Positions 25,512 to 37,955 of a DNA stretch of 64,000 bases are shown here, piece after piece. A model generated the notes under the pieces. The model did not search any database. It was not told the DNA's origin and worked only from the letters and a program-made list of their open reading frames with translations. This DNA comes from Platynereis dumerilii (taxonomy: Eukaryota; Annelida; Polychaeta; Phyllodocida; Nereididae): the NCBI GenBank assembly GCA_026936325.1, contig JAPTHN010000001.1, forward strand, positions 168,624,138 through 168,688,137. The letters are read 5' to 3'. The position numbers and the translations under genes are program-made. The first letter of the stretch is position 1, and every line of letters begins with the position of its first letter.

Positions 25512-26202
25512 AGTTGAATCCCACAGAGTACAGCTACTCCACCTATTGTACTCCATGTAACTAAACTATTCAACAAAAATACCCCAGCTGGTGGCTCCCT
25601 CGCTTGGTCAGATTGATCATATGCATTGGAAAAGCCACAGATTTTTGAAAACAGGGGTAGGCTCACTCAAAGGCTGCTGGCTCAGCCAGGAATAATGGCA
25701 CTAAACTAAATACTTTATACAAACATTTAGGGTCAATATACAGGCCTATAATTCAATTCTACTTTAATAAAAATCGGAGAAAGAATCTTTGAGATATTAA
25801 AGTTTATTTTACGAGGGACTTATTTTTGTTGAACTGTTTTTCATAATTTTATCATTATTGTACACCACGTAACTCTCAAAAAACATCGGTAAACCCCCTT
25901 CAAAAACTTGTTTTTCAATAAAGTGTATTTTCAGCTGTATTCCTTTAATTTTTCATGAATATCTCATGGATATTGTTCGAGTGACGCTGCTTTTCATTAT
26001 AAATGCCACACTTTTTTAGTATTTTGCTGTATGTTTTAATGTAATGACATAAGATTTTGAAAAGATCATAGTTCAAAAGTTATGTTGGATAGCCCGTCTA
26101 TTTTTTTTTACTTTGGAAAGCTTTGGTTTTGAAGAACTTTTTGGCAAAGTTTCATGAATATTTCATGGATTTTAGATTTCTTGCCAAGTGTGGGATTCAA
26201 CT
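25512..26202. mobile_element. TTAA-flanked MITE, copy 1
   Basis: Inverted ends AGTTGAATCCCACA and complement, flanked by TTAA at 25,508-25,511 and 26,203-26,206. A nearly identical copy lies at 50,898-51,582 (same order of AGCTACTCCACCTATTGTAC, CAGCTGGTGGCTCCC and TCATGGATATTGTTCGAGTG). TTAA duplication is the piggyBac hallmark, though the terminal bases are not the usual CCC, so the superfamily is tentative. No transposase frame is present. The high similarity of the two copies suggests recent movement. Confidence 0.85.
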
Positions 26203-26206
26203 TTAA

Positions 26207-27512
26207 CTTGAGCACAATGCAGTTGAAGTTTTCTCGTGTATTACCAAAAACGAAAATCGTGGTGTCCTGTAACTTTGTCAATATCCATTATACAATAAAA
26301 TAGGTGCAGTTGAACAGGGATCAATCAGACCTTCATCTTGAATACCAACTTCAATGGTATCAGATAATTTTAAGCAGTTTATATATACATTTAGAATTTG
26401 ACTGCAGTCCGGGTGATTACCATCAGATTGAATGCAGCCTGCCATCGTCAGTGATTATCACCAATTATGATATTTTTGAAGCAATGACAATGTTTTCATA
26501 ATACTTTAATTAAAAACAATTGGTATTTGGCAGATATTGACAAGGCTGTTCGGTGATAAGGTAACATATTCTTATTCTCTAAGGTTGACCCATACAGAAA
26601 AGATGCTAAACCAGCTATGCTCTAGAAGTGGTTGGTGTACAACAGAAAAAAAAACTTGTTGCTCTTATAAAACATTTCAGTTTTAGGCCTATTGATTAGT
26701 GTTTAATAGCTATACGTGAACAGGGACCCTGATGTGAACTAGTTTCAGGCATAGCATCGGTTTAATAGTCCTATGTGAATTAGCAAAGGAAATTGTCAGT
26801 CGTGATCAATTATAGACGTAATTTGGTTAAAAAAAGTAAAACAATAAGGACGTCAGCTAACCATTTTGCTTTTTACAAATCTTTTTGAGTGCTGAAGCTA
26901 ATTTTTAAATCAAGATTAACTGAAGAAAGTTAAGTTAAAAAAATTGGATAAACGAATTTACCAAGGCAATACTTCTGTTTAAATTTTTGTGAATTTACTT
27001 GGTTATATCTGAATAAAAACACAAATGTAGATCCTTTCCTAATTATGTCTGATGTACTATATTGTTACTTGTTACCTTTCATCACAATTTCATTATTCAA
27101 CACAAATTTTGAAAACATTAAAAACATATAGCTGGCTATGCATTTATGCACACGCAGCCAAGAAGGTGTCTGACAGTGTACTAAACTTATAATAAGTTTG
27201 GATGGATGAATGATTGGGACTGATTTATGTTTTGCAGTACATGCACTTGCAAGGCTCGTACATAGGTCTACAAGATCTGGGAGATCTGGCCAGCTTTATG
27301 AAGCTGATACCAAATCAGCTAATTTGGAAGCAATTCATCCAGACCTTCTTATGAATACTTAACATATGTATAATCTCAGTTCTTGTGAATTGTTTGATGC
27401 ATTTTATGCACCAATCTCATGTCAACTTAACAATTAACTTCTTGTTTATTCGAAGTTGTAAGTTCTATTTAGATATATACATTGTATGTATCAATCATTG
27501 TGTGTCTATATA
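26207..27512. other. Non-coding stretch
   Basis: The stretch near 26,225-26,300 resembles the arm sequence of the 37.2 kb element (GTAACTTTGTCARTATYTGTC and ACGAAAATCG words). Otherwise AT-rich sequence with nothing recognised. Confidence 0.45.
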
Positions 27513-28105
27513 CACTGCGTTCCCAATTATTATGCGACCACCATTTTTATGATATCTTAACAAGAAATAACACTATAAGGATATCCTTGACACAAAATGA
27601 TGTATGTGCCATGAAGTCAATATCCTGTAATTTTTGTGCAATTCTGTTTGCTCAATGAGGAGTTACGCCATATAATAAAGTTTTGTGGTGTTCCTAATTA
27701 TTATGCAATTTCATGAAAGTGCACCCACTACCACCCCAAATTAATCAAACTGATCTTAAAATACCATGAACACTTACCCCTTGACACTAAATGAAAAATA
27801 GAACCATCATTGGAAACATTGGTGTTTTTACATGTAAGCAAATGATATTATTCCCTTGCATTGAAATAATATTGAAATGACAATCTTTTTGCAATAAAAG
27901 CTCTGTGTCAGCAAGACAAATTATGGAATCACTATCAACCTCATACTCTGCTTTCCTAAGGTTTAGAACTCTCCCCCAAACCAAAGAAAATCAAATTTCT
28001 CCAGTGCTCTTGAATGATATCTTGCAATGAATTCAGGTCATTCCCATTTACAATGCTATTTCAATGGGACAAAATTATGGTTGCATAATAATTGGGAACG
28101 CAGTG
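27513..28105. mobile_element. Mariner-like MITE
   Basis: Inverted ends of about 27 bp, with CACTGCGTTCCCAATTATTA at the left and its complement at the right. One more partial copy of the end word (GTTCCTAATTATTATGCAA) lies inside near 27,691. The end type resembles Tc1/mariner families. The left flank is TA but the right flank is not clearly TA. The interior shows no transposase motif. Confidence 0.75.
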
Positions 28106-28489
28106 CAGATATTTGGGTGATAAGGCTCATTTCAGAAACTTCTCGAGCTTACAGTGAAATTTTACAAAGAGTAACTTTTAACATTAGTGGATGTTAGTGT
28201 ATTAGACTTAAGAAATCCCAATAAACTCAAAATGTCTTCAAAATGTCAAGATGTTGTCCATGGCACTTTCTGCCATGCTAAATTACCCTGATTACCTTCA
28301 AAAAGTTTTAAACTGGGATTGTGCCTTTTTATCCTTACTGCACCTTTCCTCGCAGAAATGAAGCTTGCGATACGTGGTAGCAATTCTTTATTGAGAAAAA
28401 TTACCTCTGATCTTATCTTTCGCATAGCACCATAGACCCTGCAACTAATCTTTGCAACCCCACAGAGTTACTCATGTAGGAACAAGCAC

Positions 28490-29130
28490 TCTTAGAGCAC
28501 AGCACCGGCCATGCTGCACATGCTTTATCAGTGGAATTGACATGATATGATCAATACACATACATGTATGGTTGATGGGAATAATAAAGATATGTTTAAT
28601 TTATTTTTATTTTTCTATTACCTGGTGGACGTGGGTGTATTTTCAATTAATACCAGAAATGTCTTACTCATAGGCCTAAAACTGTTTTCATTAAATTGCC
28701 TCTAATTTCAGGTACAGCATTGTTGTAATATTCTATGCATAAATATTCACAGTCTTGTTTTTACTTGAAATGATCTTTATTTTGTAAGATATGTCAGTGC
28801 TTTTATGTTTCCCAATAAAACATTATTTTATGCATGGAGTTTAATTTGGAATGAAATAACACACAAGAAAATGGCGGCGCAAAATCAGCCTGACTGACCC
28901 AGCGCTCGATATTGGAAGGGATTATAAATCTAATAAAAGACACAATCGGGACAATCTACGATGTCATAATTGAGAAATACATATAAAATAAACCTATGGA
29001 ATGGTCTGGTTGGGCCTGGAGCCTCGTGATTCACACCTGATGGATATCACTGCATTACCGGCCTATGCATAGCATGGCCGGTAATTATTGTATAGCATAC
29101 ATTTTTTTCAAAAAGTTGTCATTGACAAAA
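28490..29130. other. Insert private to copy 1 of the second duplication
   Basis: This stretch has no counterpart near 34,790-34,840. It includes AAAATGGCGGC at 28,868-28,878, which resembles a YY1 site, and a palindrome with perfect 10-bp arms ATTACCGGCC/GGCCGGTAAT at 29,054-29,085. No transposon ends were found. Confidence 0.45.
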
Positions 29131-31265
29131 AGGAGAACATGGCTTTTGGACAATTGACCTTATTGAACAAGCGCCTCAGATTCCCATGTCAGAGTCCCAT
29201 TACAGATCAGACAAGAAATGCAAGGTCAGACTATGACCATCCTTAGCAGCTCTGATGTTATTTCTTAGGACTTAGTCTGACACATGACCTTTAACCACTG
29301 CCTGTCTCTGTGTGGCGTTGCTTCATTGGCTAAAATTGCCAATTTCCCAGGGACTAGTGGCCAAAAACAGGCCATGACGCACTCTCTCACACTTTCCAAC
29401 GACAGTCTTTTGTGTTTGTTGTCAACCTCTCACTATCCAAACCGGAAATTGTTTGACTGCCAAAAAGTCTCATCCAACTACTTTCTTGCTTTTTCCCCCC
29501 TACACAGGTGTATACTTCTTTTTTTCTGCTAGCAGTCCAACAATTACTTAAAGTGCATGTTCTCCAAGAATTAATGAGAAGAGACTACTGAAGTGAATCA
29601 CAATCCCATAAAGAGATTTACCTCCATTTCTGTCACTGAATATTGCAACAAACAAGCTTCCAGCATCATAAGCAGGTGTTATTGTATACCCAAAAAACGA
29701 TTTGTGGAAAAAGGCACTCCACTTAGGCCTTGCCCTTGGGCATTAATTATAGCTACAAAGAGACAAGACTGCAGAATAGACCATATTATGACACATACAG
29801 AATGATTTATAAAGCCTTGTTGTCAGAAGAACGCATTTATGCCAGCTCAAATTGAGACATCCCTAACTTATTGATAAGAAGCGAAGACACAGTATGAATT
29901 CTGAGGAATTGCTAACACCGCTGCAATGGAATGCAATATTTCTTGTGTAATTATGGTGGAAGCAATACCTGAGGTGCAAACAGCTTTTCTTTGGGTAGCC
30001 TTGTAGTGCCTGCAAACAATTCTTTTTCTTCTTGTCTTATAGACGTTTAGCTTTGCTTTTACTCAGAGGCAGACTTAGCCTTTGAGGGAAGACATAGGTG
30101 TCACTGAGAGATTGCGACAAGTCTGAGCTCCACTGTATAACCAGTTGTTGTAAAACCTACAGCAGCATTGTTTTGTATTTGTTCTTCTGACAAGTTTAAT
30201 TGTGGTCAACCACTTTTTTATGTTATCATTTCATGAAGGCAAAAAAAGTATAATTGATGGCACTGTCACTGTGTACTTTTCTGTTGCAACAGCACTTATC
30301 ATTGTCATAATAACTAATTAACCATGTGAAATCATACTTCATTTTTATCCTGGCTCAAGCTATGACATGGCATAGCATTTATAGCTCTAACTTGTGATCA
30401 TAAGAAATTAAGGTGACAATTGTTGATACTTATGGATAAATTTAGTTGTTATATGTGTAAGAATCTAAAAAGGACTTCATGGTGAGATAAACAAATGAAC
30501 AACATCATCATAAGACCAAATGGGTAGTTGGGTACAGTGGTATTTTAAGATGCACTCCAAGAGTTTAAGATATCCTATGTACCTGCGAGTGCATCAGCAT
30601 GGGTAGGTACAGAGGACTCAGGATATCTTCACGAGTGGGAGCACATCTCAAAATACCACCATACAACCATTTGGCCTTATACCCCATTCTGTAATTAAAA
30701 AGAGAGCTGAACTTCATTCTGATGATCTATACTCAACAGAGCAGAGATAGAAGCTCAACTGATGATGTCACAATGGTGCGAAGTCTCCATGAAGTTGAAC
30801 ATAGCGTCACAATGGCAAACAATGCATTGATAAACAAGGCATTGATATCATCAACGATGATCAAACCACTGAGTATCCAAAACACATTTGAGTATACCAT
30901 GCAATATGGAGCAATGATGGAGGTGTTGCGACACTGCAACAGCCTGTAAGGAATTTGAGGTCATGGGGGTCAGAAGGACTTACTGTCCTCCAATAAACGT
31001 GCTTCCTGGGGTTAATTAGTAGGGCAATGGGTGGGCACGGGTGCCGCTCTATTCCTGTGTCTGCCACCAGCAGGTGTGGAAGGGGATTCCTTTTGTTCCC
31101 TTGATATACTGGGAAACATTATTGCCACAGTCCCTCTTTGAATACAGACAGCATGTAGCATCATTGTTATGAAGGTTTCAAAAAATATAAAATCTGTACA
31201 CACAAATGACCTTAGAACCCACTTCTAAGATGTAATTTTTGGCCACTAACATCCCAGTTGACGTC

Positions 31266-31273
31266 TGACGTCA
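31266..31273. promoter_or_regulatory. CRE-like site TGACGTCA
   Basis: A perfect CREB/ATF palindrome inside a roughly 300-bp stretch (31,200-31,500) that is absent from the duplicate near 36,570-37,040. It stands among related GACGTC and CACGTCA words. No promoter or transcript is evident, so function is unproven. Confidence 0.25.
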
Positions 31274-33050
31274 CTTGACATCATCTCACGTCAAAATAGG
31301 TCAAATTTCCCGCAGGGTTTGTCCAGTTACAGCTTGCCAGGCCTGCTGTGTCCAGGGTTTGACTTCAGCTCTTGTCAGGTCACCTGGGCCTATGTTGGAC
31401 GGCTGTTTTAAACATCCTTCACCTTATTGCTGTGTCCTCCTTTGTCCTCATTTGCGTACCAATTGCGTAAATACAGGACATAAAGCCCCAATCCTCCATC
31501 CGTCTTGGAAAGTTTAAATGTACATTTGTACGCTACATGCGATGGAGACATCTTGATTTGCTCTGGGCATTTTAATGATACTTGCACAAGAGGCATATCA
31601 TGTACCAGGCATTATGCCAAAAGCACTAAATTGCATGGAATGGTAAGATAAATTGTTGTTCCCATCTACTAAGACATGTCAAGTTTGTTACTTTGCCTTA
31701 AGTAAGAAATATAAGGATGTCAGCAGAAACTTTTTCCAACATGTGGTTTAGAGCTGCAAATTAAAACTTAAGAGATCAACACCTTACAAAAGATACTTCC
31801 TCATTTGGAAAATTGAGATAGGTTCTGTGAATATAGGGGAAAATACTGATGAATTTGGCAAAGACCAACATGTAGTTAAATTATTTATGGTTCATGATTA
31901 AAGAAACCAAAATATATAGCTGCATAATGTGTAGGAATAACTTCAGAAGAGGGCCTCTAAACATATTTCATATCTCCTAGGAAAGAGCTGAGGTCAAAAG
32001 AATAACAAAGGGGCAATATAATTCAAGTGGTAAATGGTTCATTAATGTCCACTTTCCTTGGACTGAAGCTTCCAATTAATGATACAAAAGCTGACATAGC
32101 TCCAAAGGGCAGACCAAAATATAAACCAGTTAATAACATTTTGCAAGTCTTGGTGGTGACCATGACCTTCATTACATCAAAGAAAGTTATTACATTACTA
32201 CTTAGCCAAGCATCTTGTTTGATCCTGCTCAGAGACGAAACAAGATCTCCACTCCCAAAGGCCAGCGACGTCCCTCTCATGGCTCTGACACCTGTCTTAT
32301 ATCAAAATTATCATGTTTACCTTGTCACAGTTTATGGCTAAAAAACGATGATCTTTAGTTGTTTTAAAGAGTCACATCAGTGTCAGGAACAAGCAGATAG
32401 CCAATGAGGGCTGAACCCTGAGGCCTATAATATAAGCTTTGCCATTTATCCAGAAAGGCAAGTTAGGCCTGAAGAAGTTGCTATTCTTTAAAAATAGTTC
32501 AATCTCACTTTGTCTGAGCTTGAATCATGACACCTTTCTGTTAGCTTTTGAAACATGTGACAGCATGCCATAACAGCCTCATCTTCAGTTGGAGACACTC
32601 ATAGATCCTTATGACACAGGAGCCACAGTGGGGATCACAACACACAGATTTATATGTCTTCAAAGGAGGCATGCTGGGCGACAATCAACAGATTGCGGTT
32701 TCAATCCCAGTTCATGTTAGATGTCTATATTTTTATTTGGTGACTTACTTGCTTGAACTCAATTTGCCCTCAAGTTACAGTTACAGACATCGAATATAAA
32801 TTACCTGAGTTATCTGCAATGTACTTCACAACTCTTTCATGAGCCATCAAGGAAGCTAGACTTTGGACCTGGGACCAATCTCAGGGGTAGTGTACTTTGC
32901 TGTTTCAAAGCCAGGCATTTATTCTGGACCTGGGCTACCAAGTTTCACAGAACATTCATCCTTTGCCAAGCTGTCTCAGTCTGTAATATTTTCGCTTTAT
33001 AATTTTTAAAAGACTAGTAACAAGGAAACCAATGTGCCAAATGAAAGTGG

Positions 33051-33452
33051 ACATTAAGGGCTATCCATCAACCCGTTTGGTCTGATAACTCAATTAGGAG
33101 CTGAGATATGAATTGTTTTAATTTTCGGCAGCTCGTTGGCAGCCTTTTTGTTTTATGTAAGTGAGATAGTTCATCCCAATTTTTTTCTTGAACACATCTT
33201 TCATTTAAAAGAGCACATTCTCAGGAACATTTTGGTACCACACTCATACATTCCTGGGGGTTGCGGGGGGGGGGGGGTCCCGCTGGCCCCCGGACTACAT
33301 GGACCACAAAACAAGGCCGCCAAGTTAATGCCTCATTTGATTGATATGAGTATCATTTACAAAATCTCCTAATATTTTTAATGGATAGAAAATCAATTTG
33401 GGTACTTCAGAGCAAGGTAGAGTGATTTTGATTACTGGAAGTTATTGAGTTA
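33051..33452. other. Spacer with a G-run
   Basis: Unassigned sequence between the duplication and the Harbinger-type MITE. A run of 13 G lies at about 33,265-33,277, next to a C-rich run that could pair or form a quadruplex. Confidence 0.4.
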
Positions 33453-34266
33453 TGCCTAGATCACACGGAGACGTAACAGAGGGTTCTTGTCGCGTCGCTT
33501 CTTGCTTTTCCAGGAAAGAGGGAGGTTTTTACACTACATTCAACAACTCGGCGACGATATTTTCGTCTACGGCGCTTCTTAAACTTCCTCGCCACAAGTT
33601 CCTAGAAATCACGTGACCTTATGGTGAAGCAAGAACTTGCTTCACCAAAGATTCAACCTGTTGAATCTTGACGAAGCAAGAAGTCACGATGCAAAAGACC
33701 TGAAAGACCCCCAAAGTGCTTGGGCGAAGGTACAGACAGCTTGGGCGAAGTTAGAGGCAGGTTGGGCGAATTTAGAGACAGCTTGGGCGAGGCTACTTAT
33801 CATTGAGTCAATGGAACTTCGGCGAAAAAAGAGAACAACTCGCCGACACAAACAGGCAGTTGAAACGCCGAAACAGCTACTTGCTTGGCCGTAACAGGTA
33901 TTTGCTTGGGCGTAATTGAAGATTAGGACGAAGTAAGAGGATGCTAGGGCGAAGCAAGAGCATGCTAGGGCGAAGAAAGAGACTCCTTGGGCGAATCTAG
34001 TTTAACATTTAAAGCAATGGAACTGCGTCGAGGCTCCTGACAACTCGCCGACACAAGTCTCTTCTTGCCTCGTCCGTAATTACAAGCGATTCGGCGTAAA
34101 AAACGAGTGCCTCGTCGTCCTAGGATCAATCTACGACGATGAATAACCTTTAATTGATTATATAATTGTCCAAAAATGGCTTGAAACGCTGAAATTTGGC
34201 AAAAATGAAGTTCCTGGCACCTCTACAACTTCGCCGTCACTTAACCACTCTCGTGAGACACTAGCA
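33453..34266. mobile_element. Non-autonomous PIF/Harbinger element related to the complete one
   Basis: The left end TGCCTAGATCACACG and the complement of the right end, TGCTAGTGTCTCACG, resemble the 15-bp end of the complete Harbinger at 57,757. Further shared words at the same places are GGAGACGTA.CAGAGGGTT near the left end, TTTTCCAGGAAAG, TTCCTAGAAAT, and TTAAGTGACGGCG inside the right end. A palindrome GATTCAACCTGTTGAATC lies 197 bp from the left end. Flanks are TTA on the left and TAA on the right, so the duplication has mutated or the target was palindromic. The interior is rich in TTGGGCGAA-type repeats and CGCCGAC words. It encodes no transposase and would depend on one supplied in trans. 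Confidence 0.85.
33623..33667. repeat. Paired palindromes in the Harbinger MITE
   Basis: GGTGAAGCAAG and CTTGCTTCACC form 11-bp perfect arms around AA at 33,623-33,646. Next to it, GATTCAACCTGTTGAATC lies at 33,650-33,667. The second palindrome has a perfect version in the complete element at 57,943-57,960. Confidence 0.85.
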
Positions 34267-34589
34267 TAACATGTATTACTGGAGCACATTCAACGTTGGA
34301 GAAACCTGACATCATGCTTAATTATATGTCAGTATTTATAAAATCTTCATGCATGTCTGCTGCCATTTAACACAGAAGCACACTCAAAAGGGTTGCTACA
34401 GTTTTGGACAGCTACAGTGTATGGTATATTTCAATGATTGAACATTTTCAATCCACTGAGACAAACGTTCAGGTACAGATGCACCCCAAAACAGAACGTA
34501 TGGTTATGCCAATAATATAAATAGTACTTCCAAGACTTCAGACATGGGGTCTTTCTAAAACCACATAATTATTTTTTGATAACCAGTTC
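34267..34589. other. Spacer, nothing recognised
   Basis: AT-rich sequence between the Harbinger MITE and the start of detectable similarity to copy 1. Confidence 0.4.
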
Positions 34590-37170
34590 ACCATGTCCAT
34601 TTACTGCACCTTTTTATCCTATTGCACCTTTCCTTATAGAAATTGAGCTGGGTGGCAATCAGGCGGCAGCAATTTTTTTGTTCAGAAAAAGTACCTCTGA
34701 CGGTGCTCAGTATACTGATCTTGTCTTTCACATGGCATCATATAGATCCTGTGACTAATGCTTGCAATCCTACAGAGTTAAGGAGTTGTCAGTGACTGAC
34801 AGGAGAATAGGACAGTTTTGGAATGTAATTGTAGATAAGTTGAACAAACACCTCAGATTCCCATGTCAGAGTCCCATTACAGATCCTGAGAGCAATTCAA
34901 GACCAGACTGTGACCATGCTTAGCTGTGATGTTATTTCTTAGGACCTAGTGTGACACATGACCTTTAGCAACAGCCTGTCTCTGTGTGCCGTTGCTTCAT
35001 TGGCTAAAATTGCCAATTTCCAAGGGACTATAGTGGCCAAAAACAGGCCAGGGTGCACTCTCCCTCACTTACCAACAACAGTCTTTTGTGTTTGTTGTCA
35101 ACATCTCACTATCCGCACCGGAAATTGTCTGACTGCCTAGAAGTCTCATCCAACAACTGCTTGCTTCCCCCCCCCCCCTTGTATACTTCTTCTTTTTTCT
35201 GCCAGCAATTCAACAATTACCCAATCTGCATTTCTCCATGAATTGATGAGAAGAGACGCCCGAAGTGAATCACAATCCCATAAAAAGATTTACCTCCATT
35301 TCTGTCACTGAATATTGCAACAAACAAGCTTCCAGCATCATAAGCAGGTGTTATTGTTTACCCTTAAAATGATTTGTGGTAACAAGTACTCCACTAAGGC
35401 CTTGCCCTTGGACATTAATTACAGCTAAAAAGAGACAAGTTTGCATAGACATTATGACACTGTGGAATGATTAATAAAGCCCTTTTGTAGAAAGAATACA
35501 TTCATACACAAATTGAGACATCCCTAACTTATTGATAAGAAGCGAGGACAGAGTACTATGAATCCTCAGGAATTGCTAACACTGCTGCAATGGAATGCAA
35601 TATTTCTTGTGTAATTATTGTGAAAGTAATACCTGAACTGCAGGCAGCTTTTTTGGTTGGTAACCCTCTTGTGCCTGCAGAGAGTTCTTTTTCCTCTCAT
35701 CGTATAGACATTTATTTATCTTTGTTTTTACTCTGAGGCAGACTTAGCCTTTAAAGGAAGGCCTAGGTGTCATCAAAGCATTAAGGCTAGTCTCAGCTAC
35801 GCTATAGAAGCAGTTATGGTAAGATATACAACAGCTTTGATTTTATTTTATTCTTCTGAATTAGACAGGAAGACCCATCTTGTAGCAACGTGAAGACGGT
35901 GACCTCGGTCTACATCTGAATTAAAGATCTAATTATTGCCAACAAACTTTTGTATTATCATTTTAGAGTATGTTTGATGATGACACAACCTTGTGTTCTA
36001 TGGCAACCTCATTTATTATCATCAAAATATCATGTAAAATCAAATACTGCCTTTTTATTCAGGGTCCAGATACCATATAGTATGGCACAGCATTCAGAGT
36101 TCCACCTTGTGATCAAAATAAAACTAAGGTGACAAATGTAAATGTTTTTATTCATGAAATAATTCAAAAATGACTTTAAGGAGAGATGAACAAAACAACA
36201 AAATAATTACATATCACAGCTAACCAGAAGCCTTAGAAAATCACTATGTTTGATTAATTTTGACGTGAACGACCAAAAACATACAATACCTGTCTGTAAT
36301 GAAACAATGGAGCAATGTTGAAGGTTCTGCATCTCTACAACAGCCTGTAAGCAATTTGAGGTCACATGGAGGTCAGAAGGACCTGCTGTCCTCCAATAAA
36401 CCTGTTTCCTGGGGTTAATAAGTAGGGCAATGGGTGGGCCCACGGGTGCTACTCTATTCCTGTGTCTGCCACCAGCAGGTGTGGAAGGAGATCCCTCTCT
36501 TGTTCCTTTGATTTACTGGGAAACATCATTGACACAGTCCTTCTTTGAAAACAGTTTCAGCAGCACTCAAATGAGTAGGTCATGCAATTACGAATTGAGG
36601 CATTTATTTCTGTTGACAGAATTCAATATAAAAGAACACTGATGAACATCAAGAAAACAAATATCTGAGTATCTGTGTGCAAAGTGGAGAAGCGGACAAG
36701 AGGAAAAATAATCTTGTGCGTAATTTGAACTGTCATTGTCAATGGTACAACATTGGTACATCATCATCTTCATCATTCCAATCTTATACTGATACTGGTG
36801 AACTGTAAAAACTTCCGTATTTACAAATCTTGCAATAACTGTCAATTATTTTGGTCAAATAAGTTTCTTGCAGAGTATTTTCAGGGTGACTGATTAGGAC
36901 TGATATAAATAACATCATACTTTGGTGATAAATATCTACTATTATAGTGCAACAAAATGAACCTCCATAAGAAGATAAGTTCAGGTAGTTGGGGCTGCAC
37001 CATGTCATCCTGAAAAATCTTTAGAACCTTCAAACTTGAAATCTATTTGTTAGAATACCTGAATGTACGTCACATGTAATGGAGATATCTTGGTCCACTC
37101 TGAGCATTTAATGAAACTAATACAAGATGCACCAACCTAGAGCACTGAGTTTCATGGAATTGGAATGGTA

Positions 37171-37449
37171 TGTCAATTTTTAATTTTTATGCAAATTCAA
37201 AAAGCACTAGTGCCTAAAATGTGCGTTTTGACCTGGAGAATCCAAATCTGTTCTCGGAATGGCGATATGACAATTCTTACCTACTTCAATTTTGGTTCAA
37301 AGTTTTAATGATTTTTTCGTTTTCGACTATTTTCGCCAATCCGCGGTTTTCTGTAACTTTGTCAGTATTTGTCACACAGCATTCTTATTGCCATGGTTCG
37401 AAAGCTCACAAAAAGACCTACATTTTGCATACAACATCAACACCCTAAC
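37171..37449. mobile_element. Short insertion with 12-bp flanking repeat
   Basis: The flanks read ATTGGAATGGTA at 37,159-37,170 and 37,450-37,461. The duplicate locus near 31,640 has one GGAATGGTA and no insert. It starts TGTCAATTTTTAATTTTTAT. Its first 207 bp recur inverted at 37,749-37,955. No superfamily is assigned. Confidence 0.55.
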
Positions 37450-37748
37450 ATTGGAATGGTAATAGTTTTTCCCAACTACTAAGACATGTCAAGCTTGTTT
37501 GTTTGCCTCAGGCTAGGAATATTATGAGGATGTCAGCAGAAACTTTTACCAACAGGTGGTTTTGAACTCGAAATTTAAACTTACATGTAGAAATCAATAC
37601 TTTAGAAAAGATACTTCCTCATTTATGGAATATTAACATAGGTTCTGGGAACAAGGGAGAAAATACTATAAAACCTACATGTGGTTGTTTTATCTATGAT
37701 TAACAATCAACGAAACTAAAATTTTATGCAGCACATAAAGGGATATTT
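37441..37748 (+). repeat. 308-bp direct repeat, unit 1
   Basis: Appears identical to 37,956-38,263 by eye, at an offset of 515 bp. It starts CACCCTAACATTGGAATGG and ends GGGATATTT. Confidence 0.9.
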
Positions 37749-37955
37749 GTGTGACAAATACTGACAAAGTTATAGAGAACCGCGGATTGGCGAAAATAGA
37801 CGAAAACGAAAAAAACATTAAAACTTTGAACCAAAATTGAAGTAGGTAAGAATTGTCGTATCGCCATTTCGAGAACAGATTTGGATTCTCCAGGTCAAAA
37901 TGCACATTTTGGGCACTAGTGCTTTTTGAATTTGCATAAGAATTAAAAATTGACA
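37749..37955 (-). repeat. 207-bp inverted arm
   Basis: The inverted copy of 37,171-37,377, equal in length at 207 bp and differing at scattered positions. It lies exactly between the two 308-bp direct repeats. Confidence 0.9.

Larger units (their letters stand above)
28310..33050 (+). repeat. Second large tandem duplication, copy 1
   Basis: Matches 34,590-39,330 in order. Anchors: 28,323 with 34,606 (GCACCTTTCCT), 29,168 with 34,855 (AGATTCCCATGTCAGAGTCC), 29,284 with 34,958, 30,920 with 36,310, 32,095 with 38,440 and 32,610 with 38,980. Copy 1 has extra sequence at about 28,490-29,130 and 31,200-31,500. Many substitutions separate the copies. All frames are short and unrecognised, and frames are not kept between copies. 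Confidence 0.8.

Noticed and set aside
33637-33894. An 85-codon frame in the Harbinger MITE with WAKVQTAWAKLE-like repeats
   Set aside because: The peptide repeat is the translation of the TTGGGCGAA DNA motif array; there is no promoter or homology.
37221-37448. A conserved 50-residue peptide in two opposite frames near 37.2 and 37.9 kb
   Set aside because: The frames are the two arms of an inverted repeat and the similarity is at DNA level. A protein function is not needed to explain it.
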